DNA of 64,000 nucleotides from Sporolactobacillus putidus. GTDB lineage: Bacteria > Bacillota > Bacilli > Bacillales > Sporolactobacillaceae. Under the pieces are notes generated by a model, which saw only the letters and a program-made list of their open reading frames with translations, ran no database searches and was not told where the DNA came from. The translations under genes and the position numbers were made by a program. This document shows positions 33,268 through 41,249 of the stretch, piece after piece; the stretch's first letter is position 1, and each line of letters starts with the position of its first letter. The stretch spans positions 62,001 through 126,000 of the forward strand of contig NZ_BMOK01000009.1 of assembly GCF_014647035.1 (NCBI RefSeq), given 5' to 3'.

Positions 33268-34611
33268 TTGAATTTTAGTAAAAGGCTGCATCATTATGCA
33301 GTGACAGGTCTCATTTTTATTCTGGCACTGATTTTAGGCTTTCAGAGTCCGTTTGCTTCCACGGCAAAAGCAGCGGACACGCTCGGCATTCAGGCAAAAT
33401 CTGCCATTCTCATTGACTATAATAATGGCCAGATTTTATACGAAAAAAACGCGGATCAACTGTATCCGCCTGCCAGCATGACCAAGATGATGACCGAATA
33501 TCTGGTGATGCAGGCGCTGCACTCTAAAAAGCTGACATGGGACACCAAGGTGTCCATCAGTGATTATGCCTATCAGATTTCACAGAATCGTACGTATTCC
33601 AATGTTCCACTAAGAAAAGACTATCAATACACCGTCAGAGACTTGTACGAAGCGATGGCTATTTATTCGGCAAACGGAGCGGCTATAGCCCTGGCTGAAA
33701 AAATCGGCGGTTCGGAGAAAAATTTTGCCAATTTAATGAATCAGACAGCCAAAAAACTTGGCATGACGAACGCCCATTATATTAATAGTTCAGGTCTTGA
33801 AAATGCCGATCTTGGGAAGTTCGCTTCTTATGGCGGCTCAAATGGTGCCAATGAGCTGTCGGCCCGGGATCTTGCCAAGCTGGCTTATCATGTAATCAAA
33901 GACTATCCCGAAGCGCTGAGCATCTCAAAGATTCCGGTAAAGAATTTTACGGCAGGCGTTGACACCCCCATTCAAATGGTAAACTGGAACTACATGCTCC
34001 CTGGATTCGGTTCGAATATGAAACAATACACATACGAAGGTGTGGACGGGCTGAAGACCGGGCATACCGACCTTGCAGGCTATTGCTTTACCGGCACGGT
34101 CAATCGGAACGGCCACCGTCTGATCAGTGTTGTCATGGGAACCAGTTCAGACGGGCAGCGTTTTGACCAGACGAAAACGTTGTTTGATTACGGCTATCAG
34201 CAGTTTTCGGAAAAAGCCGTTGCTCAGAATGATCAGCTGATTCCAGGCCAGAAAGCGATTGATGTTCATAACGGCCAAGCGGGCAGCGTGAAACTCGCGT
34301 TTGGAAAATCCATGAGCCTCATGGTGCCGAACGGAGAAAACTCCGGTGCTGCTTTTCATGTCACACTTGACCGTTCAAAGCTAAACAAAAACGGGCAACT
34401 GGAAGCTCCGGTCAAAAAAGGCGAACAGATCGGTTATGCCACACTTGCAGCTGGTGGCAGCACTGCGTATGGGCACTTATTTTCAAATGATAACAAGATT
34501 CCGGTTGTAGCCGCTGAACAAGTGGACCAAAACAGCTGGATTGTTCGGATGTTTCAGGGTATAGGCAGTTTCTTTGCAGGAATTTTTTCATGGATTGCCA
34601 GCCGTTTTTAA
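33268..34611 (+). CDS. dacA: D-alanyl-D-alanine carboxypeptidase DacA (PBP5-type)
   Basis: A 447-residue low-molecular-mass penicillin-binding protein. A signal peptide (ALILGFQSPFASTAKA) is followed by the SxxK motif in PPASMTKMMTEYL, SxN in YSANGAAIALAEKIGG and KTG in VDGLKTGHTDLAGYC. A C-terminal beta domain ends with a membrane-associating amphipathic helix (WIVRMFQGIGSFFAGIF). It trims the terminal D-Ala from peptidoglycan pentapeptides. The start codon is TTG after a G-rich ribosome-binding site. Confidence 0.95.
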   Translation: MNFSKRLHHYAVTGLIFILALILGFQSPFASTAKAADTLGIQAKSAILIDYNNGQILYEKNADQLYPPASMTKMMTEYLVMQALHSKKLTWDTKVSISDYAYQISQNRTYSNVPLRKDYQYTVRDLYEAMAIYSANGAAIALAEKIGGSEKNFANLMNQTAKKLGMTNAHYINSSGLENADLGKFASYGGSNGANELSARDLAKLAYHVIKDYPEALSISKIPVKNFTAGVDTPIQMVNWNYMLPGFGSNMKQYTYEGVDGLKTGHTDLAGYCFTGTVNRNGHRLISVVMGTSSDGQRFDQTKTLFDYGYQQFSEKAVAQNDQLIPGQKAIDVHNGQAGSVKLAFGKSMSLMVPNGENSGAAFHVTLDRSKLNKNGQLEAPVKKGEQIGYATLAAGGSTAYGHLFSNDNKIPVVAAEQVDQNSWIVRMFQGIGSFFAGIFSWIASRF

Positions 34612-34647
34612 GAAAATTAATTTATGAAATGGGCAGTGAACACGGAG

Positions 34648-34682
34648 TCAGGAGATTTTTCAACATAAATCTCCTGATTTTC
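34648..34682 (+). terminator. Terminator after dacA
   Basis: TCAGGAGATTT and AAATCTCCTGA form an 11-bp stem with a short loop, followed by TTTT. Confidence 0.88.
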
Positions 34683-34730
34683 CCTTACCTGGAATGAAAA
34701 GATGGTCAAAATATCCTTAAAATATAGTTA

Positions 34731-34758
34731 TTGACTGTGAATTATTGTACACTAGAAT
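34731..34758 (+). promoter_or_regulatory. Promoter of pdxS-pdxT
   Basis: TTGACT at 34731-34736, 16 bases, TAGAAT at 34753-34758, about 50 bases before pdxS. Confidence 0.6.
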
Positions 34759-34807
34759 TACCCGAATTCGAAAGGAAATTCTCTAGGCTGAAAATGGAGG
34801 AATAGTC

Positions 34808-35692
34808 ATGGCTGAAAAAGGTACAGATAAAGTTAAAAGAGGTATGGCCGAGATGCAAAAAGGCGGCGTGATCATGGACGTGGTCAATGCCGAACAGGCT
34901 AAAATCGCGGAGGAAGCCGGAGCCACCGCCGTCATGGCGCTTGAGCGTGTGCCGTCGGATATCCGCAAGGCGGGCGGAGTCGCGCGGATGGCCGACCCGA
35001 CAATCGTCGAACAGGTCCTGAATGCCGTTTCAATCCCGGTCATGGCGAAGGCACGCATCGGACATATTGTTGAAGCACGTGTGCTCGAAGCGATGAAAGT
35101 CGACTATATAGATGAAAGCGAAGTGCTGACACCGGCAGACGACGTGTATCATATCGACAAGAAAACCTTTACGGTGCCTTTTGTCTGCGGCTGCCGTGAT
35201 CTGGGCGAGGCGGCGCGCCGGATCGGTGAAGGTGCGGCAATGCTCCGGACAAAGGGTGAGCCGGGAACCGGCAATATTGTTGAAGCTGTCCGCCACATGC
35301 GCCTCGTGAACAGCCAGGTGCGCAAGGTTGTCGGTATGTCGCCGGATGAATTGATGGTTTTTGCAAAGGAACTGGGTGCTCCCTATGAAATTCTTCTTCA
35401 AATCAAGGAAGCGGGACGGCTTCCGGTCGTCAATTTTGCAGCTGGCGGTGTGGCGACACCAGCGGATGCCGCGCTGATGATGGAGCTTGGGGCGGACGGT
35501 GTATTTGTCGGATCCGGTATTTTCAAATCGGAAAATCCTGCAAAATTCGCCAAAGCAATCGTTGAAGCAACGACTTATTACAAGGATTACGAACGCATCG
35601 CAGAACTTTCAAAAGGTCTTGGCGAACCGATGAAGGGGATTGACATGGGCACGCTTAACCCTTCAGAGCGGATGCAGGACCGTGGATTATAA
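34808..35692 (+). CDS. pdxS: Pyridoxal 5'-phosphate synthase subunit PdxS
   Basis: A 294-residue TIM-barrel synthase that builds PLP from ribose 5-phosphate, glyceraldehyde 3-phosphate and ammonia. Catalytic lysines lie in [12 protein letters not shown] and [13 protein letters not shown]; the phosphate loops are GEPGTGN and [12 protein letters not shown]. PdxT supplies the ammonia and follows 14 bases later. Confidence 0.97.
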   Translation: MAEKGTDKVKRGMAEMQKGGVIMDVVNAEQAKIAEEAGATAVMALERVPSDIRKAGGVARMADPTIVEQVLNAVSIPVMAKARIGHIVEARVLEAMKVDYIDESEVLTPADDVYHIDKKTFTVPFVCGCRDLGEAARRIGEGAAMLRTKGEPGTGNIVEAVRHMRLVNSQVRKVVGMSPDELMVFAKELGAPYEILLQIKEAGRLPVVNFAAGGVATPADAALMMELGADGVFVGSGIFKSENPAKFAKAIVEATTYYKDYERIAELSKGLGEPMKGIDMGTLNPSERMQDRGL

Positions 35693-35706
35693 GGTGGTTT
35701 GGAATT

Positions 35707-36282
35707 ATGACGACTAAAATCGGCGTTTTAGCAGTTCAGGGAGCAGTGAGCGAGCACGTTAAAGCACTGAAGGCATCAGGAGCAGAAGCGTACGTTGTAA
35801 AAAACGTTCAGGATCTGGAAGGCCTTGACGGGCTTGTCCTCCCTGGGGGAGAAAGCACAACGATGCGCCGGCTGCTGGATAAATACGGTCTCTTTGATGC
35901 CATAAAAACTTTTTCGGCGGACAAGCCTGTTTTCGGCACCTGCGCGGGACTGATTCTGATGGCTAAAAAAATTGAAGGACGGCAAGGCCCTCATCTCGGC
36001 CTGCTCGATATCGATGTCAAGCGCAATGCTTTCGGCCGTCAGGTTGACAGCTTTGAAGCCGATCTGGCGATTAAACATGTGGCCGACCATTATGACGGCG
36101 TCTTTATTCGGGCGCCCTATATCAAAAGTGTCGGCGATGGCGTTGAAGTGCTTTCGACCTACGAGGATAACGTTGTGGCCTGCCGTCAGGGACGCTTTCT
36201 TACGTGCGCTTTTCACCCGGAATTGACTGATGATCTGCGCATGCATCGCTATTTTGTCCGTATGGTTGAAGAAACCGTCTGA
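35707..36282 (+). CDS. pdxT: Pyridoxal 5'-phosphate synthase glutaminase subunit PdxT
   Basis: A 191-residue class I glutaminase. It has [13 protein letters not shown] for substrate binding, the nucleophile Cys in [12 protein letters not shown] and the His-Glu pair in AFHPELTDD. It forms a 12+12 complex with PdxS. The two are co-transcribed. Confidence 0.97.
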   Translation: MTTKIGVLAVQGAVSEHVKALKASGAEAYVVKNVQDLEGLDGLVLPGGESTTMRRLLDKYGLFDAIKTFSADKPVFGTCAGLILMAKKIEGRQGPHLGLLDIDVKRNAFGRQVDSFEADLAIKHVADHYDGVFIRAPYIKSVGDGVEVLSTYEDNVVACRQGRFLTCAFHPELTDDLRMHRYFVRMVEETV

Positions 36283-36286
36283 CCGC

Positions 36287-36315
36287 TTGCATTTTTGCCC
36301 GGCATATTGTAAATT
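36287..36315 (+). promoter_or_regulatory. Promoter of the serS T-box transcript
   Basis: TTGCAT at 36287-36292, 17 bases, TAAATT at 36310-36315, immediately upstream of the T-box leader. Confidence 0.65.
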
Positions 36316-36321
36316 TTTATT

Positions 36322-36577
36322 AGTGAAAAATGTGAACTTGATGACGGGAACAACTAGTGACGAGGTCCTTACGAAGAGAGCCGCGGGCGGTGGGAAGCGG
36401 CGAGGGGCGCGGCATGAATCCATCCCTGAGAGAAATGCTGTCAGTATCGGCATAAACGGATCATTTCCGTTATCAATGATAAAGCGGCTTGTGAACTTTT
36501 TAAAAGTCATAAGCAATTTGGGTGGCAACGCGGGTCAAATCTCGTCCCTTGATTCAGACAAGGGACGGGATTTTTAT
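36322..36577 (+). promoter_or_regulatory. T-box riboswitch of seryl-tRNA synthetase
   Basis: A ~250-base leader with stem I, the conserved GGGTGGCAACGCGGG at about 36520-36535 and a terminator (CGTCCCTTG ... AAGGGACG with TTTTTATTTT). In the specifier region GAATCCATCCC, TCC at 36419-36421 followed by A fits a serine codon. Uncharged tRNA-Ser would relieve termination. Confidence 0.93.
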
Positions 36578-36596
36578 TTTAGGAGGCGAAGTGACG

Positions 36597-37886
36597 ATGT
36601 TAGACATGAAAATATTGAGGGAACATTATGATGAAATTGAGGGGAAACTGAATAAAAGAGGTGAAGACCTCAGCGATTTCAAGAAATTTCCGGCACTGGA
36701 TGAGAAACGACGGACGCTGATCAATCAGGCTGAAGCGCTGAAGGCCAAACGCAATGAGGTATCGGCTAATGTGGCGGCGAGGAAACGGGCGAAAGAAGAT
36801 GCCCGGGATCTGATTGAAGCCATGCGCGAGGTCAGTGCCCAAATCAAGACGCTGGACGGTGAGCTGCATAAAATTGAGGACGAACTGCGTGAGGTGATGC
36901 TTTCGATACCGAACATTCCTCATGAAAGTGTGCCGGTCGGCGACAGCGAGGACGATAACAAACCGATCCGCTTCTGGGGTGATCCTAAAAAATTCTCATT
37001 TGAACCGAAGCCGCACTGGGACATCGCAACCGGCCTAGGCATCCTCGATTTTGAACGCGCGGCAAAAGTGACCGGCAGCCGGTTTGTTTTTTATAAAGGA
37101 CCGGGGGTACGTCTGGAGCGCGCGCTGATCAGCTTTATGCTGGACCTTCACGCAGAAAAGCACGGCTATACGGAAATGATGCCGCCGTACATGGTCAACC
37201 GTGACAGCATGACCGGCACCGGGCAGCTGCCGAAATTTGAAGAAGACGCTTTTAAAATTGCCGATGATAGGGATTATTTTCTGATCCCTACAGCGGAAGT
37301 GCCGGTGACGAACTATTATCGTGACGAGATTTTAAACGATGACGATCTGCCGATTGCCTATGCGGCTTACAGCGCCTGTTTCCGTTCGGAGGCGGGTTCT
37401 GCGGGGCGCGATACACGAGGGATCATCCGCCAGCATCAGTTCAACAAGGTCGAGCTGGTTCGTTTTGTCAGGCCGGAAGATTCATACAATGAACTTGAAA
37501 AGCTGACCGGACATGCGGAAGAAGTGCTGAGGCTGCTACATCTGCCGTATAGGGTGGTCGCCATTTGCACAGGGGATCTGGGATTCACCGCGGCAAAAAA
37601 ATACGATCTTGAAGTTTGGATTCCAAGTCAGGACACGTATCGCGAAATTTCATCGTGCAGCAACTTTGAGGACTTTCAGGCGAGAAGAGCCAATATCCGG
37701 TTCAGGCGCGGACCGAAAGCGAAGCCTGAATATGTCCACACATTGAACGGATCGGGCCTCGCGGTCGGGCGTACAGTCGCCGCAATTCTGGAAAATTACC
37801 AGCAGGAGGACGGCAGTGTTCTCATTCCTGAGGCGCTTCGCCCGTACATGAAGAATCTCGAAAAAATCACACCGGCAAATGCCTGA
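36597..37886 (+). CDS. serS: Seryl-tRNA synthetase
   Basis: A 429-residue class II synthetase. The N-terminal coiled-coil arm (residues ~25-100) contacts the long variable arm of tRNA-Ser. Catalytic motifs include [34 protein letters not shown] (motif 2) and [20 protein letters not shown] (motif 3). The ATG at 36597 has AGGAGGCGA 8-10 bases upstream; the longer upstream frame runs into the T-box terminator. Confidence 0.97.
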   Translation: MLDMKILREHYDEIEGKLNKRGEDLSDFKKFPALDEKRRTLINQAEALKAKRNEVSANVAARKRAKEDARDLIEAMREVSAQIKTLDGELHKIEDELREVMLSIPNIPHESVPVGDSEDDNKPIRFWGDPKKFSFEPKPHWDIATGLGILDFERAAKVTGSRFVFYKGPGVRLERALISFMLDLHAEKHGYTEMMPPYMVNRDSMTGTGQLPKFEEDAFKIADDRDYFLIPTAEVPVTNYYRDEILNDDDLPIAYAAYSACFRSEAGSAGRDTRGIIRQHQFNKVELVRFVRPEDSYNELEKLTGHAEEVLRLLHLPYRVVAICTGDLGFTAAKKYDLEVWIPSQDTYREISSCSNFEDFQARRANIRFRRGPKAKPEYVHTLNGSGLAVGRTVAAILENYQQEDGSVLIPEALRPYMKNLEKITPANA

Positions 37887-37937
37887 AGACGAAGACCCAA
37901 AATTTGTTATCAGTAATCCGGGGAGGCGGAAAAAGAC

Positions 37938-38084
37938 ATGCCTTTTCACCAGAGAGTGGATAATGAAGCAAGGCTGACGAGAATGATCGAAGACCTGGGT
38001 ATTACAATAAACACGGGGAAACCTGAAAAAGAAAAGCAGGGCTCTGACCCGAAAGAAAAAGATAAAGAAAATGAAAAGGAATAA
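37938..38084 (+). CDS. Small charged hypothetical protein (48 aa)
   Basis: A 48-codon frame beginning MPFHQRVDNEARLTRMIEDL and ending in a Lys/Glu-rich tail (PKEKDKENEKE). A good ribosome-binding site, GGGAGGCGG, lies 8 bases before the ATG, and a strong terminator follows four bases after the stop, which supports it as a real gene. It probably rides on the serS transcript. I do not recognise the family; the first ~25 residues could form a helix and the rest looks disordered. Confidence 0.6.
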   Translation: MPFHQRVDNEARLTRMIEDLGITINTGKPEKEKQGSDPKEKDKENEKE

Positions 38085-38087
38085 ACG

Positions 38088-38133
38088 AAAAAGCCGCGTG
38101 TAGACAGAGGTGATCTGCTCACGCGGCTTTTCC
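38088..38133. terminator. Bidirectional terminator between serS operon and dck
   Basis: AAAAGCCGCGTG and CACGCGGCTTTT make a 12-bp stem. It ends the small protein gene (plus) and the convergent deoxynucleoside kinase gene (minus). Confidence 0.88.
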
Positions 38134-38147
38134 TGCTTTCGGGATCT

Positions 38148-38807
38148 TTACCGTTTCCTTCCCGCCCCGCTGACCAGTTTTTCTTCGATCAGCGGAAGTA
38201 TGGAATCCAGCGAACCGGGGTGGCGCAAAAGGTCATAGTCATCAATATCAATTTTCAACACCGGGCATGTATCAAAACGGGCAATCCACTGTTCATAACG
38301 GTCAAACATCTCCCGCCAGTAGCTGATCGGTGTTTCCTTTTCCAGCCCCCGTCCGCGGCGTTGGATACGTTTTATTGTCGCATCAAGCGATCCGTGCAGG
38401 TAAATCAGGAGGTTGGGATGGTGAAAATAAGGGGTCATCACCATGGCATCGAACAGCGACGTGTAGGTGCGGTAATCCGCTTCAGACATCGTCCCCTTTT
38501 CATAATGCATTCTTGCGAAGATACCCGTATCTTCATAAATCGAACGGTCCTGGACAAAGCCCCCCGGACAGGCGTCAATGCGCTTGGTCTCTTTGAAACG
38601 TTCGCCCAGAAAATAAATCTGAAGATGGAAAACCCAGCGCTCAAAGTCTTTGTAGAACGCATCGAGATATGGATTTCCATCAACTTTTTCGAGGGATGTG
38701 CGATAGTGCAGAGGCTTGGCCAGAGCTTTTGCAAAAGTCGTTTTGCCGATGCCGACCATCCCCGCGACTGAAATGAGACACTTCGACGGTAACTGACTTT
38801 GATTCAT
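38148..38807 (-). CDS. dck: Deoxynucleoside kinase (dAK/dCK type)
   Basis: A 219-residue kinase of the dNK family. The P-loop is AGMVGIGKTTFAKAL, the substrate Glu lies in SLEKVDGNPYLDAFY, the DR-type motif is VQDRSIYEDTGIFA, and the LID is RRGRGLEKE. Bacilli often keep dck and dgk next to serS; only one kinase is present here and it is on the opposite strand. Preference between dA, dC and dG cannot be fixed from sequence. Confidence 0.88.
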   Translation of the reverse strand: MNQSQLPSKCLISVAGMVGIGKTTFAKALAKPLHYRTSLEKVDGNPYLDAFYKDFERWVFHLQIYFLGERFKETKRIDACPGGFVQDRSIYEDTGIFARMHYEKGTMSEADYRTYTSLFDAMVMTPYFHHPNLLIYLHGSLDATIKRIQRRGRGLEKETPISYWREMFDRYEQWIARFDTCPVLKIDIDDYDLLRHPGSLDSILPLIEEKLVSGAGRKR

Positions 38808-39125
38808 AACAGATTCGCCTTTCTAAAATAAAAATAGCCGTTTTATTTCACTCAAACGGCTTCGGAAAACACACATACGTTCTCTATAGTTTATCATGAT
38901 CCCGCACGTTTGAAAAGCGAACAACGCAGGAACCAACTTATCCAAATTTAATTGAATGAGCGTGCGTTCATGATCCAAAAATCAACAGAGTGATTTAACA
39001 AAGCGGATTGAATAAAAATCCGGGAAGCGGGAAGACTGGAAACGGCATGATGATCGTGGACAAGGTGTCAACATAAAATGTTGATATATCGGGCAAGTAT
39101 CCGGTTACAAAAAAAACGGATTTAT

Positions 39126-39154
39126 TTGACACCGGACTGGAGTTGTGCTAAATT
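39126..39154 (+). promoter_or_regulatory. SigmaA-type promoter upstream of csp
   Basis: TTGACA at 39126-39131, exactly 17 bases, TAAATT at 39149-39154. Transcription would start near 39161, about 170 bases before the cold-shock start codon. Confidence 0.7.
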
Positions 39155-39203
39155 AAAGTAAACCATTTTACTACTTAATATATGATCTGGATGTAAGAAT
39201 GAA

Positions 39204-39256
39204 GACCCTTCCCTGAAGTGTAGTAGTTTTTACTTCTGGAAGGGTCCGTTTTTTAT
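39204..39256 (+). terminator. Strong intrinsic terminator in the csp leader
   Basis: GACCCTTCCCTGAAGT (39204-39219) pairs with ACTTCTGGAAGGGTC (39232-39246) and is followed by CCGTTTTTTAT. It lies between the promoter at 39126 and the cold-shock gene, so either a ~95-base RNA is released or read-through is regulated. Confidence 0.8.
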
Positions 39257-39333
39257 ATCCTGATTCACTGTTAAATGGTGAGTGGTTTTATTTCACGCGC
39301 GGGCAGCGCAAAGTTTTAGGGAGGCAATAAAGC

Positions 39334-39534
39334 ATGCAAAACGGTAAAGTAAAATGGTTTAATGCAGAAAAAGGTTACGGTTTCATTGAAGTTGAAGGCG
39401 GAAATGATGTATTCGTACACTATTCTGCAATCGAAGGCGACGGTTTCAAAACGCTTGAAGAAGGTCAGGAAGTAAGCTTTGAAATTGTTGAAGGCAACCG
39501 CGGACCTCAGGCAGCAAACGTTACGAAACTGTGA
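39334..39534 (+). CDS. cspD: Cold-shock protein (CspA family)
   Basis: A 66-residue OB-fold RNA chaperone with both RNP motifs: [15 protein letters not shown] and DVFVHYSAI. Length and sequence are closest to the Bacillus CspB/CspC/CspD group; the letter in the symbol is a guess. The long leader with a terminator is in keeping with post-transcriptional control of csp genes. GGGAGG precedes the ATG. Confidence 0.95.
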   Translation: MQNGKVKWFNAEKGYGFIEVEGGNDVFVHYSAIEGDGFKTLEEGQEVSFEIVEGNRGPQAANVTKL

Positions 39535-39558
39535 TCGATAACCATAGCCGATGATGCG

Positions 39559-39594
39559 AAAGCAGTCCTCTCTAAATAAAGGGCTGCTTTTATT
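39559..39594 (+). terminator. Terminator after csp
   Basis: AAAGCAGTCC and GGGCTGCTTT form the stem, followed by TATTTG. Confidence 0.8.
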
Positions 39595-39711
39595 TGTGCT
39601 TTATCGCCGGACGGCTTGAAGAAACATCTCTTCGTACGGGAAGTCCCCCTGTTCAAAACTGCGCTTTTTTTGTATAATAATAAATGTCGCTTAAAACGAC
39701 GCTGCCAATAT

Positions 39712-39784
39712 GGCTCTGTAGCTCAGTGGATAGAGCGTCGGTTTCCTAAACCGTGCGTCGGGAGTTCGACTCTCCCCAGGGCCA
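39712..39784 (+). tRNA. tRNA-Arg(CCU), attL, chimeric 3' half
   Basis: A 73-base cloverleaf. The acceptor GGCTCTG pairs with CAGGGCC, the D stem GCTC with GAGC, the anticodon loop is TTCCTAA (anticodon CCT at 39745-39747), and the T stem GGGAG pairs with CTCCC. The discriminator is A and CCA is not encoded. A U-U mismatch closes the base of the anticodon stem. The mobile element is inserted here. The T-arm differs from the displaced one at 51519-51542, so the 3' half came from the element. Confidence 0.93.
39742..39760 (+). other. attL core
   Basis: This is the left copy of the 19-base core, covering the anticodon loop, 3' anticodon stem and variable region of tRNA-Arg. The matching copy is at 51500-51518. 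Confidence 0.92.
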
Positions 39785-39880
39785 TACATATAAAAGCACT
39801 GGAACTCTTGTATATCAAGGGTTTTTGTTGTATATAACAGGTGGTACAGATTAGCTATTTTTCACTGATACAGCAGTTTA

Positions 39881-39902
39881 TACGCAAATCGTACGCAAAA
39901 AT
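39881..39902 (+). other. Left integrase arm-type repeats
   Basis: Two tandem 11-base units TACGCAAATCG and TACGCAAAAAT. The same pair with one change is at 51366-51387, inside the right end, and a single inverted copy is near 49988. Direct repeats of this kind near att are typical integrase arm sites. Confidence 0.75.
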
Positions 39903-39940
39903 GAAACGGATCAGGCCATTTTAAGCAAAATTGAGGCAAT

Positions 39941-39973
39941 AAAAAAGGCCTTGCCATTGTCCAACGGCAGGCA
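39941..39973 (-). terminator. Terminator of the integrase operon
   Basis: On the minus strand TGCCTGCC pairs with GGCAAGGC around a 10-base loop, followed by CTTTTTTATT. It lies just after the integrase stop codon. Confidence 0.8.
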
Positions 39974-39977
39974 TTAA

Positions 39978-41249
39978 TCAGTTCATTTTCTGAATCTGTT
40001 TGATTGCTTCATCAAGCGACTGCGCGGCCCGCTTGTCTGAGTCCTCAAGAAGATGCCCGTATGTGTCCATTGTAATGCCGATACCGGAACTGTGTCCCGC
40101 CCGTTCGCTGATGTCTTTCATCGGCACCTTCTCATCAATCAGCAAAGAAACGGATGTATGCCTGAGCGCATGAAACTTGATATGCTTCAAACCTTTTCTG
40201 CTGAGGAACCGCCGCCACCACTGACTAATGCTTTCAGGCCGCATAGGCTTACCGAACCCGTTTTCTGGGGAGAAAACAAAATCACAGGGCTTTCCATTCC
40301 ATTCATGAACCCATGTTTCCCCTGAATCATCTTTTTCCTGATCGCGTTCATCCTTGAACTTGTTCAGACAATCCATCACAAAGGCGGGAAGGTTTACCAG
40401 GCGCTCATGGCCTGACTTTGTAGACTTGATAGCAATGCCTTTGCCGACGATCCGGACGGCCGCCTGTTCGATCAGTACTGTTCCCGCCTGTAAGTTAATA
40501 TGCTGCCATTCAAGGCCGGCTATCTCGCCTTCACGCGCGCCGGTAGCAAGGGCAAACAGAACCAGCGTTTGCCACCTTAAAGGCTCACTATCAAGCGCAG
40601 AGAACAGCTTAGACAGATCATTCTTATCATAGATGGCGGGACGCTTGCGGACGGCCAGAGGCGTTTTCACGCCCTTCATGGGGCTTTCCCTGATGTATTC
40701 CCGTTCAACGGCATAAGAGAAAATGCTGTTCAGCAATATTTTATGGTTGTCCATGGTTTTGACGGATAGATTATATTTTTGCGCCTTTATCACAAAATCA
40801 CTTGCCGATGTGAAGTAGCTGCCTGACTGATGAACGAATTCGGGCTTAGGCAGTATGCTGTTGAATTCACAATTCGGCTGCTGCAGCTTGTCGAAGAAAT
40901 CCATGATGTGGTACTTTTTAATCTTGCCGATTCTGAGTTGTCCAAAGGCAGGAAGCACGCGAAGCCTCAGGTTTGAGTCGTAGCCTTCCTGTGTGCGCGG
41001 GGACAGATGGGAAGCATGTTTTTTCCACCAGTCACGCACGAGATCAGAAAAAAGCATCTTTTCCCGGTCGTCGATCAGGCCATTTGTTACCTCATAGATG
41101 AAACTGGCCTTTGCTTCCTCAAGCTGGCCTTTATTTTTTATGCCTGACACCACTTTATACTTGCGCGGATAATGACCGGCACCGTCATTCCCAAGTGAGA
41201 CGGTCAGTTCATACTTACTTTTGCCAATTTCACGGGCTGCACATTTCAT
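39978..41249 (-). CDS. int: Tyrosine site-specific integrase
   Basis: A 423-residue phage/ICE-type tyrosine recombinase. An N-terminal arm-binding domain (residues 1-60) is followed by a SAM-like core-binding domain (~65-180) and the catalytic domain. Catalytic residues: Arg239 (ATGAREGEIAGLEW), Lys278 (TKSGHERLV), His360 and Arg363 (HALRHTSVSLL), His386 (AGHSS) and Tyr397 (DTYGHLL). It lies 190 bases from the tRNA it entered. Its start overlaps the stop of the upstream zinc-finger gene (ATGA-type), so the two are probably co-translated. Confidence 0.97.
   Translation of the reverse strand: MKCAAREIGKSKYELTVSLGNDGAGHYPRKYKVVSGIKNKGQLEEAKASFIYEVTNGLIDDREKMLFSDLVRDWWKKHASHLSPRTQEGYDSNLRLRVLPAFGQLRIGKIKKYHIMDFFDKLQQPNCEFNSILPKPEFVHQSGSYFTSASDFVIKAQKYNLSVKTMDNHKILLNSIFSYAVEREYIRESPMKGVKTPLAVRKRPAIYDKNDLSKLFSALDSEPLRWQTLVLFALATGAREGEIAGLEWQHINLQAGTVLIEQAAVRIVGKGIAIKSTKSGHERLVNLPAFVMDCLNKFKDERDQEKDDSGETWVHEWNGKPCDFVFSPENGFGKPMRPESISQWWRRFLSRKGLKHIKFHALRHTSVSLLIDEKVPMKDISERAGHSSGIGITMDTYGHLLEDSDKRAAQSLDEAIKQIQKMN

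Larger units (their letters stand above)
38808..39333. other. Intergenic region dck-csp with promoter and hairpin leader
   Basis: No reading frame is supported. The left 300 bases show nothing I recognise. From 39126 there is a promoter, a hairpin terminator and then the cold-shock gene leader, listed separately. Confidence 0.5.

Noticed and set aside
35776..36528. A 250-codon frame opposite pdxT
   Set aside because: Antisense to PdxT and to the serS T-box leader; no ribosome-binding site.
38220..38771. A 183-codon frame opposite dck
   Set aside because: Antisense to a kinase with intact P-loop and LID motifs.
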